Shown: positions 32,744-41,948, numbered from the stretch's first letter. The stretch: 64,000 nucleotides of DNA from Streptomyces purpureus (GCF_014648195.1 NZ_BMQQ01000014.1:76581-140580), one strand, 5' to 3'. The notes: generated by a model from the letters alone, not told the origin. Made by a program: numbers and translations.

Positions 32744-34960
32744 ATGTCCACCGCCCTGCGCATCTGCCCGCTCTGCGAAGCCACCTGCGGCCTCACGCTC
32801 ACCCTCGACGGATCCCGCGTCACCGGCGCGCGCGGCGACCGGGACGACGTGTTCAGCCGCGGATTCGTCTGCCCCAAGGGCGCCGCCTTCGGCGAGGTCG
32901 ACGCCGACCCCGACCGGCTGCGCGCACCCCTCGTCCGCAAGGGCAGCAGCGGCGGCGGCCGCGGTGAACTCCAGGAGGCCACGTGGGAGGAGGCGTTCGA
33001 CCTGATCGCCGCCCGTATCCCCGCGATCCTGGCCGAGCACGGACCGGGCGCCCTCGCCGTCGTCCTCGGCAACCCCAATGTGCACACCGTGGCCGGCGCC
33101 CTCTACCCGCCGGTCCTGCTCGCCTCCGTACGCACCCGGAGCCTGTTCACCGCCTCCACGCTCGACCAGATGCCCAAGCACGTCTCCAGCGGGCTCCTGT
33201 TCGGCGACGCCTTCGCGGTGCCCGTCCCCGACCTGGACCGCACCGACCACCTCCTGGTGATCGGCGCCAACCCCATGGACTCCAACGGCAGCCTGTGCAC
33301 CGCCCCCGACTTCCCCGGCAAGCTCCGCGCCCTGCGCCGCCGCGGCGGGGCGCTCACGGTCGTCGACCCGCGCCGCACCAGGACCGCCCGCCTCGCCGAC
33401 CGCCATGTCGCTCCGCGCCCCGGCACCGACGCCCTGCTGCTCGCCGCGCTGGCCCAGGTCCTGTTCGCGGAGGGCCTCACCGACCTCGGCGCCCTCGCCG
33501 GGCGGGTGCAGGGCCTCGACGCCCTGCGGGAAGCCGTACGGGACTTCACCCCCGAAGCCGTCGCCGCCGTCTGCGACGTGGACGCCGCCACCATCCGTAC
33601 GCTCGCCAGGGAGCTCGCCGCCGCGCCGGCCGCCGCCGTGTACGGACGCATGGGCAGCAGCACCGTCGAGTACGGCACCCTCGCCAACTGGCTCGTCGAC
33701 GTCCTCAACATCCTCACCGGCAACCTCGACCGGCCCGGCGGCGCCCTCTTCCCGCTCTCGGCCACCGCCCCCGCACCCCGCCCGGCCGGGCCGGGCCGCG
33801 GCTTCGACCTCGGCCGCTGGACCAGCCGCGTCGCCGGCCACCCCGAGGCCAAGGGCGAACTGCCGATGGCCGCGCTGGCGGAGGAGATCGACACGCCCGG
33901 CGAGGGCCGCGTCCGGGCCGTCGTCGCCATCGCCGCCAACCCGGTCCTGTCCGCCCCCGACGGTCACCGCCTCGACCGGGCGCTCGGGGAGCGGCTCGAC
34001 TTCATGGTCAGCGTCGACCCGTACCTCAACGAGACCTCCCGCCACGCCGATGTCGTCCTGCCCCCGCCGCCGCCCGCCCAGAGCGCCCACTTCGACTTCG
34101 CCTTCAACAACTTCGCCGTACGCAACCAGGTCCGCTACACCCCGGCCCCCGTCCCTCTGGAAGAGGGACGTATGGACGAGGCCGAGATCCACGCCCGGCT
34201 CATCCTCGCCGTGACCGGGATGCACGGCGCCGACCCGTCCGCCGTCGACGACCTCGTCATCGGCCAGGCCCTCGCCAAGGCCGTCGCCCAGCCCCACTCG
34301 CCCGTCCACGGCCGCGACGCCCAGGAGCTCGCCGCCGAACTCACCGGCGACAGCGGCCCGGAGCGGCGCCTGGACATGATGCTCCGGCTCGGCCCGTACG
34401 ACCTCACCCTCGACGACCTCCGCGCCGCGCCGCACGGCATCGACCTCGGCCCGCTCAAGCCCCGCCTCGGACAGGTCCTCAAGACCCGCAGCGGGATGAT
34501 CGAACTGCTGCCGGAGCCCCTCGCCGCCGATCTGCCCCGGCTGCGGCGGGCCCTGGACACCCCGGCCGCGCCGCTCGTCCTGGTCGGCCGCCGCCATCTG
34601 CGCTCCAACAACAGCTGGATGCACAACGTCCCCGCGCTCACCGGCGGCACCAACGTCTGCACCCTCCAGGTCCACCCCGACGACGCGGCCCGCCTCGGAC
34701 TCACCGACGGCGCACCCGCCCGGATCAAGGCCGACGGCGGAGAGCTGGAGGTGACGGTGGAGATCACCGACACGCTGCGTCCGGGGGTGGTGAGCCTGCC
34801 GCACGGCTGGGGCCACGACCGGCCCGGGACCCGTCTCTCGGTCGCCGCGCGGCGCCCCGGAGTCAATGTGAACCAGCTTCTCGACGGCTCCCGGCTCGAC
34901 CCGCTGTCCGGCACCGCTGTCCTCAACGGCTTCCCCGTCGAACTGACGCCAAGGCGATGA
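32744..34960 (+). CDS. Molybdopterin-dependent oxidoreductase with one [4Fe-4S] cluster
   Basis: 738 residues from ATG 32744 with GGGGAG upstream. The N-terminus has the cluster motif ICPLCEATCGLTL with the fourth Cys in RGFVCPKG, then the bis-MGD enzyme core: VIGANPMDSNGS, TVVDPRRTRTARLADRHVAP, LTGNLDRPGGALF, VAIAANPVLSAPDG, and the C-terminal cofactor domain RRHLRSNNSWMHNVP, VSLPHGWGHDRPGT, NQLLDGSRLDPLSG. No Tat signal, so cytoplasmic. This is the FdhF/assimilatory nitrate reductase superfamily; no electron-transfer partner subunit is adjacent, so the substrate (formate or other) is open. Probably repressed by the preceding TetR. Confidence 0.87.
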   Translation: MSTALRICPLCEATCGLTLTLDGSRVTGARGDRDDVFSRGFVCPKGAAFGEVDADPDRLRAPLVRKGSSGGGRGELQEATWEEAFDLIAARIPAILAEHGPGALAVVLGNPNVHTVAGALYPPVLLASVRTRSLFTASTLDQMPKHVSSGLLFGDAFAVPVPDLDRTDHLLVIGANPMDSNGSLCTAPDFPGKLRALRRRGGALTVVDPRRTRTARLADRHVAPRPGTDALLLAALAQVLFAEGLTDLGALAGRVQGLDALREAVRDFTPEAVAAVCDVDAATIRTLARELAAAPAAAVYGRMGSSTVEYGTLANWLVDVLNILTGNLDRPGGALFPLSATAPAPRPAGPGRGFDLGRWTSRVAGHPEAKGELPMAALAEEIDTPGEGRVRAVVAIAANPVLSAPDGHRLDRALGERLDFMVSVDPYLNETSRHADVVLPPPPPAQSAHFDFAFNNFAVRNQVRYTPAPVPLEEGRMDEAEIHARLILAVTGMHGADPSAVDDLVIGQALAKAVAQPHSPVHGRDAQELAAELTGDSGPERRLDMMLRLGPYDLTLDDLRAAPHGIDLGPLKPRLGQVLKTRSGMIELLPEPLAADLPRLRRALDTPAAPLVLVGRRHLRSNNSWMHNVPALTGGTNVCTLQVHPDDAARLGLTDGAPARIKADGGELEVTVEITDTLRPGVVSLPHGWGHDRPGTRLSVAARRPGVNVNQLLDGSRLDPLSGTAVLNGFPVELTPRR

Positions 34961-35017
34961 CCTGGGGTTTTGCTCGTATTGCTCACGCGTCAACGTCTTG
35001 TTAACGCCGATGAACGG

Positions 35018-35073
35018 CACCTAACGTCATCCGGACCGCCGCTCGGTGGGAGTTCAAGGGTGAACGTTAGGTG
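35018..35073. promoter_or_regulatory. Long-range inverted repeat covering the citrate transporter start
   Basis: CACCTAACGT (35018-35027) is the exact complement of ACGTTAGGTG (35064-35073), with 36 nt between. The right arm covers the GTG 35071 and the possible AGGTG ribosome binding site for ATG 35080. It could be an mRNA stem that hides the start, or two half-sites for a regulator. Confidence 0.6.
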
Positions 35074-36519
35074 TCCCTCATGCTGACAATCCTCGGCTTC
35101 ACCATGATCGCGACGTTTCTGGTCCTGATCATGCTGAAGAAGATGTCGCCGATCGCGGCGCTCGTGCTCATCCCCGCCCTCTTCTGCGTCCTCGTCGGAG
35201 ACGGCGCGAAGCTCGGCGACTACGTCATCGAAGGCGTCGGCAATCTCGCGCCCACGGCCGCGATGCTGATGTTCGCGATCGTCTACTTCGGCGTGATGAT
35301 CGACGTCGGCCTCTTCGACCCGATCGTCCGGGGCATCCTGCGCTTCTGCAAGGCCGACCCGATGCGGGTCGTGGTCGGTACGGCGGTGCTCGCCGCGATC
35401 GTGTCGCTGGACGGCGACGGCTCCACCACCTTCATGATCACTGTCTCGGCCATGTACCCGCTCTACAAGCGGCTCGGCATGAGCCTCGTCGTCATGACCG
35501 GTGTCGCCGCCACCGCCAACGGCGTCATGAACACCCTCCCGTGGGGCGGCCCGACCGCCCGCGCCGCCACCGCGCTCAAGCTGGACGCGGGCGACATCTT
35601 CGTCCCCATGATCCCCGCCCTGGGCGTCGGCCTCCTCTTCGTCTTCGTCCTCGCCTACGTCCTCGGCCGCCGCGAGCGCAAGCGCCTCGGCTACCTGACC
35701 CTGGACGAGGCCCTGGCGCCCGAGACCGAGACGGTGCTGGTGAAGGCCGGCGGCGGCGCCGACGACATGGACACGCGCAAGGCGGACACGCGCCACGGGG
35801 ACATCCCGGGCGGCGACACCCCGCCGCCGGCCGGCGCCGCGCCCGCCGGGGAAGGCGAGCGCGCCGAGGACGAGGGCTTCCAGGGGCTCGACCCGCACCG
35901 CCCCACCCTGCGCCCCAAGCTGTACTGGTTCAACGCCGCGCTCACCGTCGGTCTGCTGACCGCCATGATCCTGGAGCTGCTGCCCATCCCGGTGCTGTTC
36001 CTGCTCGGCGCCGCCCTCGCGCTCACCGTCAACTACCCCAACATGGCCGACCAGAAGGCCCGTATCGCCGCCCACGCCGACAACGTCCTCAACGTCGCGG
36101 GCATGGTCTTCGCCGCCGCCGTCTTCACCGGCGTCCTCACCGGCACGGGCATGGTCAAGCACATGGCCGACTGGCTGGTCGGGGCCATCCCCGAGGGCAT
36201 GGGCCCGCACATGGCCCTGGTCACCGGCCTGCTGAGCCTGCCGCTCACGTACTTCATGTCCAACGACGGCTTCTACTTCGGCGTCCTGCCCGTCCTCGCG
36301 GAGGCCGGCGCCGCCCACGGCGTCTCCCCGCTGGAGATCGCCCGCGCCTCCCTCGTCGGCCAGGCCCTGCACATGTCCAGCCCGCTCGTCCCGGCGGTGT
36401 ACGTCCTGGTCGGCATGGCCAAGGTCGAGTTCGGCGACCACACCCGCTTCACCGTGAAATGGGCGGCGCTCACCTCGCTGGTCGTCCTCGCCGCCGGAAT
36501 CCTCTTCGGGATCATCTGA
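35071..36519 (+). CDS. citM: CitMHS-family citrate-metal/proton symporter
   Basis: 482 residues from GTG 35071; ATG 35080 (MLTILGFTMIATFLVL) is equally plausible and matches how homologues usually begin. About 12 membrane helices in two halves. Family signatures: IVSLDGDGSTTFMITVSAMY, GVMNTLPWGGPTARAATAL, LSLPLTYFMSNDGFYFGVLP and GQALHMSSPLVPAVYVLVG. A long hydrophilic cytoplasmic loop (about 208-285) separates the halves. CitMHS proteins import citrate complexed with Mg, Ca or Fe. Its start region is covered by a long inverted repeat. It is followed 1 bp later by an MFS gene. Confidence 0.92.
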   Translation: MSLMLTILGFTMIATFLVLIMLKKMSPIAALVLIPALFCVLVGDGAKLGDYVIEGVGNLAPTAAMLMFAIVYFGVMIDVGLFDPIVRGILRFCKADPMRVVVGTAVLAAIVSLDGDGSTTFMITVSAMYPLYKRLGMSLVVMTGVAATANGVMNTLPWGGPTARAATALKLDAGDIFVPMIPALGVGLLFVFVLAYVLGRRERKRLGYLTLDEALAPETETVLVKAGGGADDMDTRKADTRHGDIPGGDTPPPAGAAPAGEGERAEDEGFQGLDPHRPTLRPKLYWFNAALTVGLLTAMILELLPIPVLFLLGAALALTVNYPNMADQKARIAAHADNVLNVAGMVFAAAVFTGVLTGTGMVKHMADWLVGAIPEGMGPHMALVTGLLSLPLTYFMSNDGFYFGVLPVLAEAGAAHGVSPLEIARASLVGQALHMSSPLVPAVYVLVGMAKVEFGDHTRFTVKWAALTSLVVLAAGILFGII

Positions 36520-36520
36520 C

Positions 36521-37741
36521 GTGTCACCTTCCAGGAGCTGGCTGCTGCGCCTCGTCATCGCCTTCTGCTTCGCGCAGGCGGCGGTGTCGATGGCGCGGCC
36601 GGCCGTCTCCTACCGCGCCCTCGCCCTGGGCGCGGACGAACGCGCCATCGGTGTGATCGCCGGGGTGTACGCGCTGCTGCCGCTCTTCGCCGCCGTGCCG
36701 CTCGGCCGCCGCACGGACCACGGCCGGTGCGCCCCGCTCCTGCCTTTCGGGGTCGTCCTCATCTCCGGCGGCTGCGCCCTCAGCGGCGTCGCGGACTCCC
36801 TGCCCGCCATGGCGGCCTGGAGCGGGGTGATGGGCCTGGGCCACCTCTGCTTCGTGATCGGCGCCCAGTCGATCGTCGCCCGCCAGTCGGCCCCGGCCGA
36901 ACAGGACCGCAACTTCGGTCACTTCACCATCGGGGCCTCCTTCGGTCAGCTCGTCGGACCCATGGCGGCCGGCTGGCTGATCGGCGGTGACATGTCACGT
37001 ACGAGCGCACTGGCGCTGGTGGTCTCCGCCGGGGTCGGCGTCCTCTCCCTCGCCTCCCTGTGGCGCATCGAGCACCGGGCCCCGCTCCCCACCCGGCGGC
37101 ACGGCCCCAAGGTCCCCGTCCACCGCATCCTGCGGACGCGCGGGGTCCCCGCCGGAATCTTCATCAGCCTCGCCGTCCTCTCCGCCACCGACATCCTCAC
37201 GGCCTACCTCCCCGTCATCGGAGAACACCGTGACATCGCACCCGTCACCGTCGGACTGCTGCTGAGCCTGCGCGCCGCCGCCACCATTGCCTGCCGGCTG
37301 GCGATGCCCCCGATGATCCGGCTGCTCGGGCGTACGGCGCTCCTCGCCGTCAGCTGCCTGCTCGCCGCGCTCCTGTGCGCCGGGATCGCGCTGCCCGTCC
37401 CTGTGCCGGCGCTCGCCCTGATGCTCGCCGCCCTCGGCTTCTGCCTCGGCGTCGGCCAGCCGCTCTCCATGACGACGGTCGTCCAGGCCGCCCCGGCCGA
37501 GGCCCGCTCGACCGCCCTCGCCCTGCGGCTGACCGGCAACCGCCTGGGCCAGGTCGCGGCCCCCGCCTCGGCCGGGCTGATCGCCGGGGTCGCCGGCACC
37601 GCCGCCCCGTTCGTGACGCTCGGCGTCCTGCTGCTCGTCGCCGCCGGCCTGGGCACCAGAAAGAGCCGGCGCACGGACGGAGTACGGCCTCCGGTGCGGG
37701 CGGACCACCCTGCCGCACAACGGCCCAGGTCGCGGCGGTAG
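36521..37741 (+). CDS. Major facilitator superfamily transporter
   Basis: 406 residues, about 12 membrane helices. GTG 36521 begins 1 bp after the citrate transporter stop. MFS motif A-like RRTDHGRCAPLLPFG follows helix 2, and FGHFTIGASFGQLVGPMAAG lies in helix 5; the second half has LRLTGNRLGQVAAPASAG. No substrate-specific signature is recognised. Tight linkage suggests joint expression with citrate uptake. The C-terminus is long and basic (RKSRRTDGVRPPVRADHP). Confidence 0.82.
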   Translation: MSPSRSWLLRLVIAFCFAQAAVSMARPAVSYRALALGADERAIGVIAGVYALLPLFAAVPLGRRTDHGRCAPLLPFGVVLISGGCALSGVADSLPAMAAWSGVMGLGHLCFVIGAQSIVARQSAPAEQDRNFGHFTIGASFGQLVGPMAAGWLIGGDMSRTSALALVVSAGVGVLSLASLWRIEHRAPLPTRRHGPKVPVHRILRTRGVPAGIFISLAVLSATDILTAYLPVIGEHRDIAPVTVGLLLSLRAAATIACRLAMPPMIRLLGRTALLAVSCLLAALLCAGIALPVPVPALALMLAALGFCLGVGQPLSMTTVVQAAPAEARSTALALRLTGNRLGQVAAPASAGLIAGVAGTAAPFVTLGVLLLVAAGLGTRKSRRTDGVRPPVRADHPAAQRPRSRR

Positions 37742-37877
37742 CAGGAATGTCGCGGCGTTAGCAGCGGATTTCGGCCGGAATCCGTGTTCCGCACCGGCTC
37801 GCCGCCCACCGCTGCCAGAGTGATCAGCGCCGGTGCTCCCCGTACGAACCGGCGCACCCCCGTACGAAGGGACCTCC

Positions 37878-38363
37878 ATGCCCCTGCCGACCCTGCCCCG
37901 CCCCGGCCGCCGCGCCCGCGTCGCCACCGCCACGGCCGCCCTGCTGTTCGCGGCCGGTGCCCCCACCGCGTACGCCACCCTGGGCGACGAGAGCCCGGCC
38001 GCGACCGCCCCCGCCCCGGCCCAGGCGCGCGGCAAGGCCTACGTCGAGACCCGGCTGTTCTTCGGCACCGAGCGGCCCGACGGCGGGCCGGACGTCACCG
38101 ACCGGCAGTTCATGGCCTTCGTCGACAAGGAGGTAACCCCCAGTTTTCCCAGTGGCCTGACTGTGCAGGACGGACGTGGACAGTGGCGGGACGCGCACGG
38201 CACCATCGAGCGGGAGCGCTCGTACGAGCTGATCCTGCTGTACCCGGCCACGGAGGCACGCGTGCGTGACCCCCAGATCGAGCGCATCCGGGACGCCTAC
38301 GAACGCGCCTTCGCGCAGGAGTCGGTGGCCAGGCTCGACGAGCCGACCCGGGCCGACTTCTGA
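37878..38363 (+). CDS. Secreted DUF3574 protein
   Basis: 161 residues from ATG 37878 (GAAGGGACC upstream). The N-terminus is a signal peptide (ARVATATAALLFAAGAPTAYA). The domain KAYVETRLFFGTERPDGGPD, FVDKEVTPSFPSGLTVQD, GRGQWRDAHGTIERERSYEL and ILLYP is DUF3574, a small alpha/beta fold of unknown function found in secreted proteins of actinobacteria and proteobacteria. It stands alone between the MFS gene and the aldehyde dehydrogenase operon. Confidence 0.82.
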   Translation: MPLPTLPRPGRRARVATATAALLFAAGAPTAYATLGDESPAATAPAPAQARGKAYVETRLFFGTERPDGGPDVTDRQFMAFVDKEVTPSFPSGLTVQDGRGQWRDAHGTIERERSYELILLYPATEARVRDPQIERIRDAYERAFAQESVARLDEPTRADF

Positions 38364-38440
38364 GCTGGGCTCGCGACCGGCGGACTCCGTCGGACCGGTC
38401 CGGTGAGGCGTGCGCCACTCCGGCGGCCCCTGGCGCTGAA

Positions 38441-38459
38441 AAACTATCAGCGCTAGTTT
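38441..38459. promoter_or_regulatory. TetR operator upstream of the aldehyde dehydrogenase operon
   Basis: AAACTATCAGCGCTAGTTT, inverted arms AAACTA/TAGTTT, about 51 bp before the ALDH start. It matches 14 of 18 positions with the site at 41977-41994 beside the TetR gene at 41268-41948. Confidence 0.7.
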
Positions 38460-38509
38460 GGGCACGTATGTGATACGAGCGACGCCCGGCCGGTACGAAG
38501 GAGATGCGG

Positions 38510-39901
38510 ATGAAGGCCCACGACGCGATGTACATCGGCGGAGCCTGGCGGCCCGCCGCCGGCACCGACACCATCGCGGTGGTGAACCCGGCCGACGAGC
38601 AGGTCATCGGCCATGTCCCGGCCGGCACCGCAGAGGACGTCGACGCCGCCGTGTCGGCCGCCCGCGCCGCCTTCCCGGCCTGGGCCGCCACCCCGCCCGC
38701 CGAGCGGGCGGCGCGGCTCACCGCGCTGCGCGACGCCCTGGCCGCCCGCCAGGACGAGATCGCCGAGACGGTCACCGCCGAACTCGGCGCCCCGCCGCCG
38801 CTCGCCACCGCCGTCCACGCCGGACTGCCCATCTTCGTCACCGGCTCGTACGCCGAACTCGCCGCCACCTACGCCTTCGAGGAGAAGGTCGGCAACTCGA
38901 CCGTCTACGCGGAGCCGGTCGGCGTCGTCGGCGCGATCACCCCCTGGAACTACCCGCTGCACCAGGTCGTTGCCAAGGTGGCACCCGCGCTCGCGGCGGG
39001 CTGCACGGTCGTCCTCAAGCCCGCCGAGGACACGCCCCTGACCGCACAGCTCTTCGCCGAGGCCGTGCACGAATCCGGCCTGCCCGCCGGGGTGTTCAAC
39101 CTCGTCACGGGCCTCGGCCCGGTCGCGGGCCAGGCGCTCGCCGAGCACGACGGCGTGGACCTGGTCTCCTTCACCGGCTCCACGGCGGTCGGCAAGCGGA
39201 TCGGCGCCCTCGCCGGCGGCGCCGTCAAGCGCGTCGCCCTGGAGCTCGGCGGCAAGTCCGCCAACGTCATCCTGCCCTCCGCCGACCTCGCCAAGGCCGT
39301 GGACACGGGTCTGGCCAACGCCCTCTCCAACGCCGGTCAGCGGTGCAGCGCCCTGACCCGGGTGCTGGTCCACACCGACCAGTACGACGAGGCCGTCGCC
39401 CACGCCGCCGAGACCATCGCCACCTACACCCCCGGCGACCGCATCGGTCCCATGGTGAACGCCGTGCAGCGCGAGCGGGTGCGCGGCTACATCGACAAGG
39501 GTGTCGAGGAGGGCGCCCGGCTCGTCGTCGGCGGCACCGAAGCCCCTCTCCCGCAGGGTTACTACGTCACGCCCACCCTCTTCGCCGACGTCACCCCGGA
39601 GATGACGATCGCCCAGGAGGAGATCTTCGGACCGGTCGTCGCCTTCCTCCGCTACGAGGACGAGGAGGACGCCCTGCGGATCGCCAACGGCACCGTGTAT
39701 GGGCTCGCCGGCGCGGTCTGGGGCGAACCCGACGAGGCCGTCGCCTTCGCCCGCCGTATGGAGGCCGGACAGGTCGACATCAACGGCGGACGCTTCAACC
39801 CGCTCGCCCCCTTCGGCGGGTACAAGCAGTCCGGCATCGGCCGCGAGCTCGGTGCCCACGGACTGGCCGAGTTCCTCCAGACCAAGTCCCTGCAGTTCTG
39901 A
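38510..39901 (+). CDS. NAD(P)-dependent aldehyde dehydrogenase
   Basis: 463 residues. ATG 38510 is preferred because GAAGGAG lies 6 nt before it, whereas the in-frame ATG 38504 abuts that site. ALDH landmarks: GAITPWNYPLHQVVAKVAPA, VSFTGSTAVGKRI, catalytic-region ELGGKSANVI (general base Glu) and NAGQRCSALTR (nucleophile Cys), EEIFGPVVAFL, and PFGGYKQSGIGRELG. It oxidises an aldehyde, probably the product of the alcohol dehydrogenase encoded 26 bp downstream. A TetR-type palindrome lies about 51 bp before the start. Confidence 0.93.
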   Translation: MKAHDAMYIGGAWRPAAGTDTIAVVNPADEQVIGHVPAGTAEDVDAAVSAARAAFPAWAATPPAERAARLTALRDALAARQDEIAETVTAELGAPPPLATAVHAGLPIFVTGSYAELAATYAFEEKVGNSTVYAEPVGVVGAITPWNYPLHQVVAKVAPALAAGCTVVLKPAEDTPLTAQLFAEAVHESGLPAGVFNLVTGLGPVAGQALAEHDGVDLVSFTGSTAVGKRIGALAGGAVKRVALELGGKSANVILPSADLAKAVDTGLANALSNAGQRCSALTRVLVHTDQYDEAVAHAAETIATYTPGDRIGPMVNAVQRERVRGYIDKGVEEGARLVVGGTEAPLPQGYYVTPTLFADVTPEMTIAQEEIFGPVVAFLRYEDEEDALRIANGTVYGLAGAVWGEPDEAVAFARRMEAGQVDINGGRFNPLAPFGGYKQSGIGRELGAHGLAEFLQTKSLQF

Positions 39902-39927
39902 GCCCGAGGAACGAGGAGCGAGGAGCA

Positions 39928-41013
39928 ATGAGCGTGGTCCGCGCCGCAGTCCTGCCCGCCGTCGGCTCTCCCCTGGAGATCACTGGCATCGTCCTGCCGG
40001 AGCCCGGCCCCGGTCAGGTCCGGGTCCGGCTCGCCGCCGCCGGTGTCTGCCACTCCGACCTGTCCCTGTCCAACGGCACCATGCGGGTCCCCGTCCCGGC
40101 CGTCCTCGGCCACGAGGGCGCGGGCACGGTGGTCTCGGTCGGGGAGGGGGTCGACCATGTCGCCCCCGGCGACGGTGTCGTCCTCAACTGGGCGCCGTCC
40201 TGCGGCTCCTGCCACCACTGCGCGATCGGCGAGGTCTGGCTCTGCGCCCACGCGCTGACCGGCACCGCGAACGTGTACACCGTCACCGAGGACGGCCGCG
40301 AACTGCACCCAGGCCTCAACGTCGCCGCCTTCGCCGAGGAGACGGTCGTCGCGGCCGGCTGTGTGCTGCCCGTCCCGGACGGCGTCCCGCTCACCGACGC
40401 GGCGCTGCTCGGCTGCGCCGTCCTCACCGGCTACGGCGCCGTCCACCACTCCGCCCGCGTCCGCGCGGGCGAGTCGGTGGCCGTGTTCGGCGTGGGCGGG
40501 GTGGGCCTCGCGACGATCCAGGCGGCCCGGGTCGCGGGCGCGTCGACGATCGTCGCCGTCGACGTCTCCCCGGAGAAGGAGGCCCTGGCGCGGGCGGCCG
40601 GGGCCACCGAGTACGTCGTCGCCTCGGACACCACCGCCAAGGAGATCCGCAAACTGTCCGGCGGTCAGGGCGCCGACGTGGCCGTCGAATGCGTCGGCCG
40701 CGCCACCACCATCCGTACCGCCTGGGACTCCACCCGGCGCGGCGGCCGCACCACGGTCGTCGGCATCGGCGGCAAGGACCAGCAGGTCTCCTTCAACGCC
40801 CTGGAGATCTTCCACTGGGGCCGCACCCTCTCCGGCTGTGTGTACGGCAACTCCCGCCCCGCCGAGGACCTTCCGGTCCTCGCCGAGCACATCCGGGCCG
40901 GACGGATGGACCTGAGCGCACTGGTCACCGAGCGGATCACGCTCGACGGCATCCCCGGCGCGTTCGACAACATGCTCGCGGGCAAGGGCGGCCGGGCGCT
41001 GGTCGTCTTCTAG
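39928..41013 (+). CDS. Zinc-dependent alcohol dehydrogenase (MDR family)
   Basis: 361 residues from ATG 39928, preceded by AGGAG. Catalytic zinc residues in GVCHSDLSLSNG and GHEGAGTVV, structural zinc Cys in SCGSCHHCAIGEVWLC, and Rossmann motif VFGVGGVGLATIQAA. It is of the class III/aryl-alcohol type that also includes cofactor-linked formaldehyde dehydrogenases. With the preceding ALDH it forms a two-step alcohol to acid pathway, in one operon (26 bp gap). The downstream interval contains tandem repeats and then the convergent TetR gene. Confidence 0.92.
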   Translation: MSVVRAAVLPAVGSPLEITGIVLPEPGPGQVRVRLAAAGVCHSDLSLSNGTMRVPVPAVLGHEGAGTVVSVGEGVDHVAPGDGVVLNWAPSCGSCHHCAIGEVWLCAHALTGTANVYTVTEDGRELHPGLNVAAFAEETVVAAGCVLPVPDGVPLTDAALLGCAVLTGYGAVHHSARVRAGESVAVFGVGGVGLATIQAARVAGASTIVAVDVSPEKEALARAAGATEYVVASDTTAKEIRKLSGGQGADVAVECVGRATTIRTAWDSTRRGGRTTVVGIGGKDQQVSFNALEIFHWGRTLSGCVYGNSRPAEDLPVLAEHIRAGRMDLSALVTERITLDGIPGAFDNMLAGKGGRALVVF

Positions 41014-41120
41014 CCGCGAATTCCCCGCTCAGACACGTCCGACGCTCCCGGCCGCGGGTGACGCCACCCGCGGCCGGGACCGCGACACCGCCACACCCGC
41101 CAGGCACGAAGCGTCTGTCG

Positions 41121-41223
41121 CAACGTCTCCGGACCGGGCCGAAACGTCTCGGACCGGGCCGGCACGTCTTCGGACCGGGCCGGCACGTCTCGGGACCGGA
41201 CCGGACCGGACCGGACCGGACCA
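41121..41223. repeat. Tandem repeats in the convergent ADH-TetR interval
   Basis: Four imperfect 20-21 bp units around acgtct(c/t)cggaccgggccg (41121-41192) merge into six or so pentamers of ggacc (41193-41223). They lie between two convergent stops and do not form part of either gene. Confidence 0.7.
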
Positions 41224-41267
41224 GGCCGGGCCGCCCGTTCCCGCCCACCCCGTCCGTCCCGGCCCCC

Positions 41268-41948
41268 TCAGTCCGCCCCGTCCCCGTCCGTTCCTCCCGC
41301 CGCTCTCGCCCCGCCCCGAGCCTCGTACTGCACCGCCAGCCCGTCCAGCAGCGCCCGCAGCCCGGTCTCGAACGCCCCCTCGTCGACCTTCTGGCGCCGC
41401 TCGGCGAGCAGATGAGCCTGGCCCAGGTGCGGATACTCGGCCGGGTCGTAGGCCCCCTCGTCGTCGACGAAGCCCCGGGCGAAGGAGCCGAGCGCCGAGC
41501 CGGTGATGAAGTACCGCATCAGCGCGCCGATGTACGTGGCCTGGGCCGGTGGCCACCCCGCGCGGACCATCGCGCCGAAGACCGCGTCGGCGACCCGCAG
41601 ACCCGCCGGGCGGCGGCCGGGTCCCTGGGCCAGGACCGGGACGACATGGGGGTGGTCGGCCAGCGCGGCCCGGTAGGAGACGGCCCAGTCGTGCAGAGCC
41701 GTACGCCAGTCCCGGCCGTCGTCCTCCTCGAACATCGACAGGTCGATCTTGGCGCTGACCGCGTCGGCGACGGCGTCGAGGATCTCGTCCTTCGTACGGA
41801 AGTGGTTGTAGAGGGAGGGACCGCTCACGCCCAGCTCCGCCGCCAGCCGCCGGGTCGAGAGCGCGGCGAGGCCCTCGGCGTCCACCAGCGCTCCCGCCGT
41901 CTCGACGATGCGTTCTCTGCTGAGGAGGGGCTTGCGTGGTCGGGCCAT
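41268..41948 (-). CDS. TetR-family regulator of the alcohol/aldehyde and acyl-CoA dehydrogenase genes
   Basis: 226 residues from ATG 41948 (MARPRKPLLSRERIVETAGA); ATG 41957 is also possible. HTH about 8-55 (LSTRRLAAELGVSGPSLYNH, TKDEILDAVADAV), followed by a TetR_C-type ligand domain. It is divergent from the acyl-CoA dehydrogenase gene (56 bp between starts) and a site AAACTAGCAGTGGTAATT lies in that gap. The related site at 38441 suggests it also controls the ALDH-ADH operon. The ligand could be an acyl-CoA or aldehyde; this is inferred from the targets. Confidence 0.87.
   Translation of the reverse strand: MARPRKPLLSRERIVETAGALVDAEGLAALSTRRLAAELGVSGPSLYNHFRTKDEILDAVADAVSAKIDLSMFEEDDGRDWRTALHDWAVSYRAALADHPHVVPVLAQGPGRRPAGLRVADAVFGAMVRAGWPPAQATYIGALMRYFITGSALGSFARGFVDDEGAYDPAEYPHLGQAHLLAERRQKVDEGAFETGLRALLDGLAVQYEARGGARAAGGTDGDGAD

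Noticed and set aside
32600..35020. Reverse-strand 806-codon frame opposite the molybdopterin enzyme
   Set aside because: Antisense artefact; composition is Gly/Glu/Val-rich and no motif is present.
38458..41013. Continuous 851-codon open frame spanning the aldehyde and alcohol dehydrogenase genes
   Set aside because: Only its last 361 codons (from ATG 39928) are protein-like; the front part is the shifted frame of the aldehyde dehydrogenase, rich in Arg/Gly/Pro.
41121..41223. CRISPR-like repeats between the ADH and TetR genes
   Set aside because: Units are contiguous without spacers and degrade into a pentamer; simple tandem repeat.
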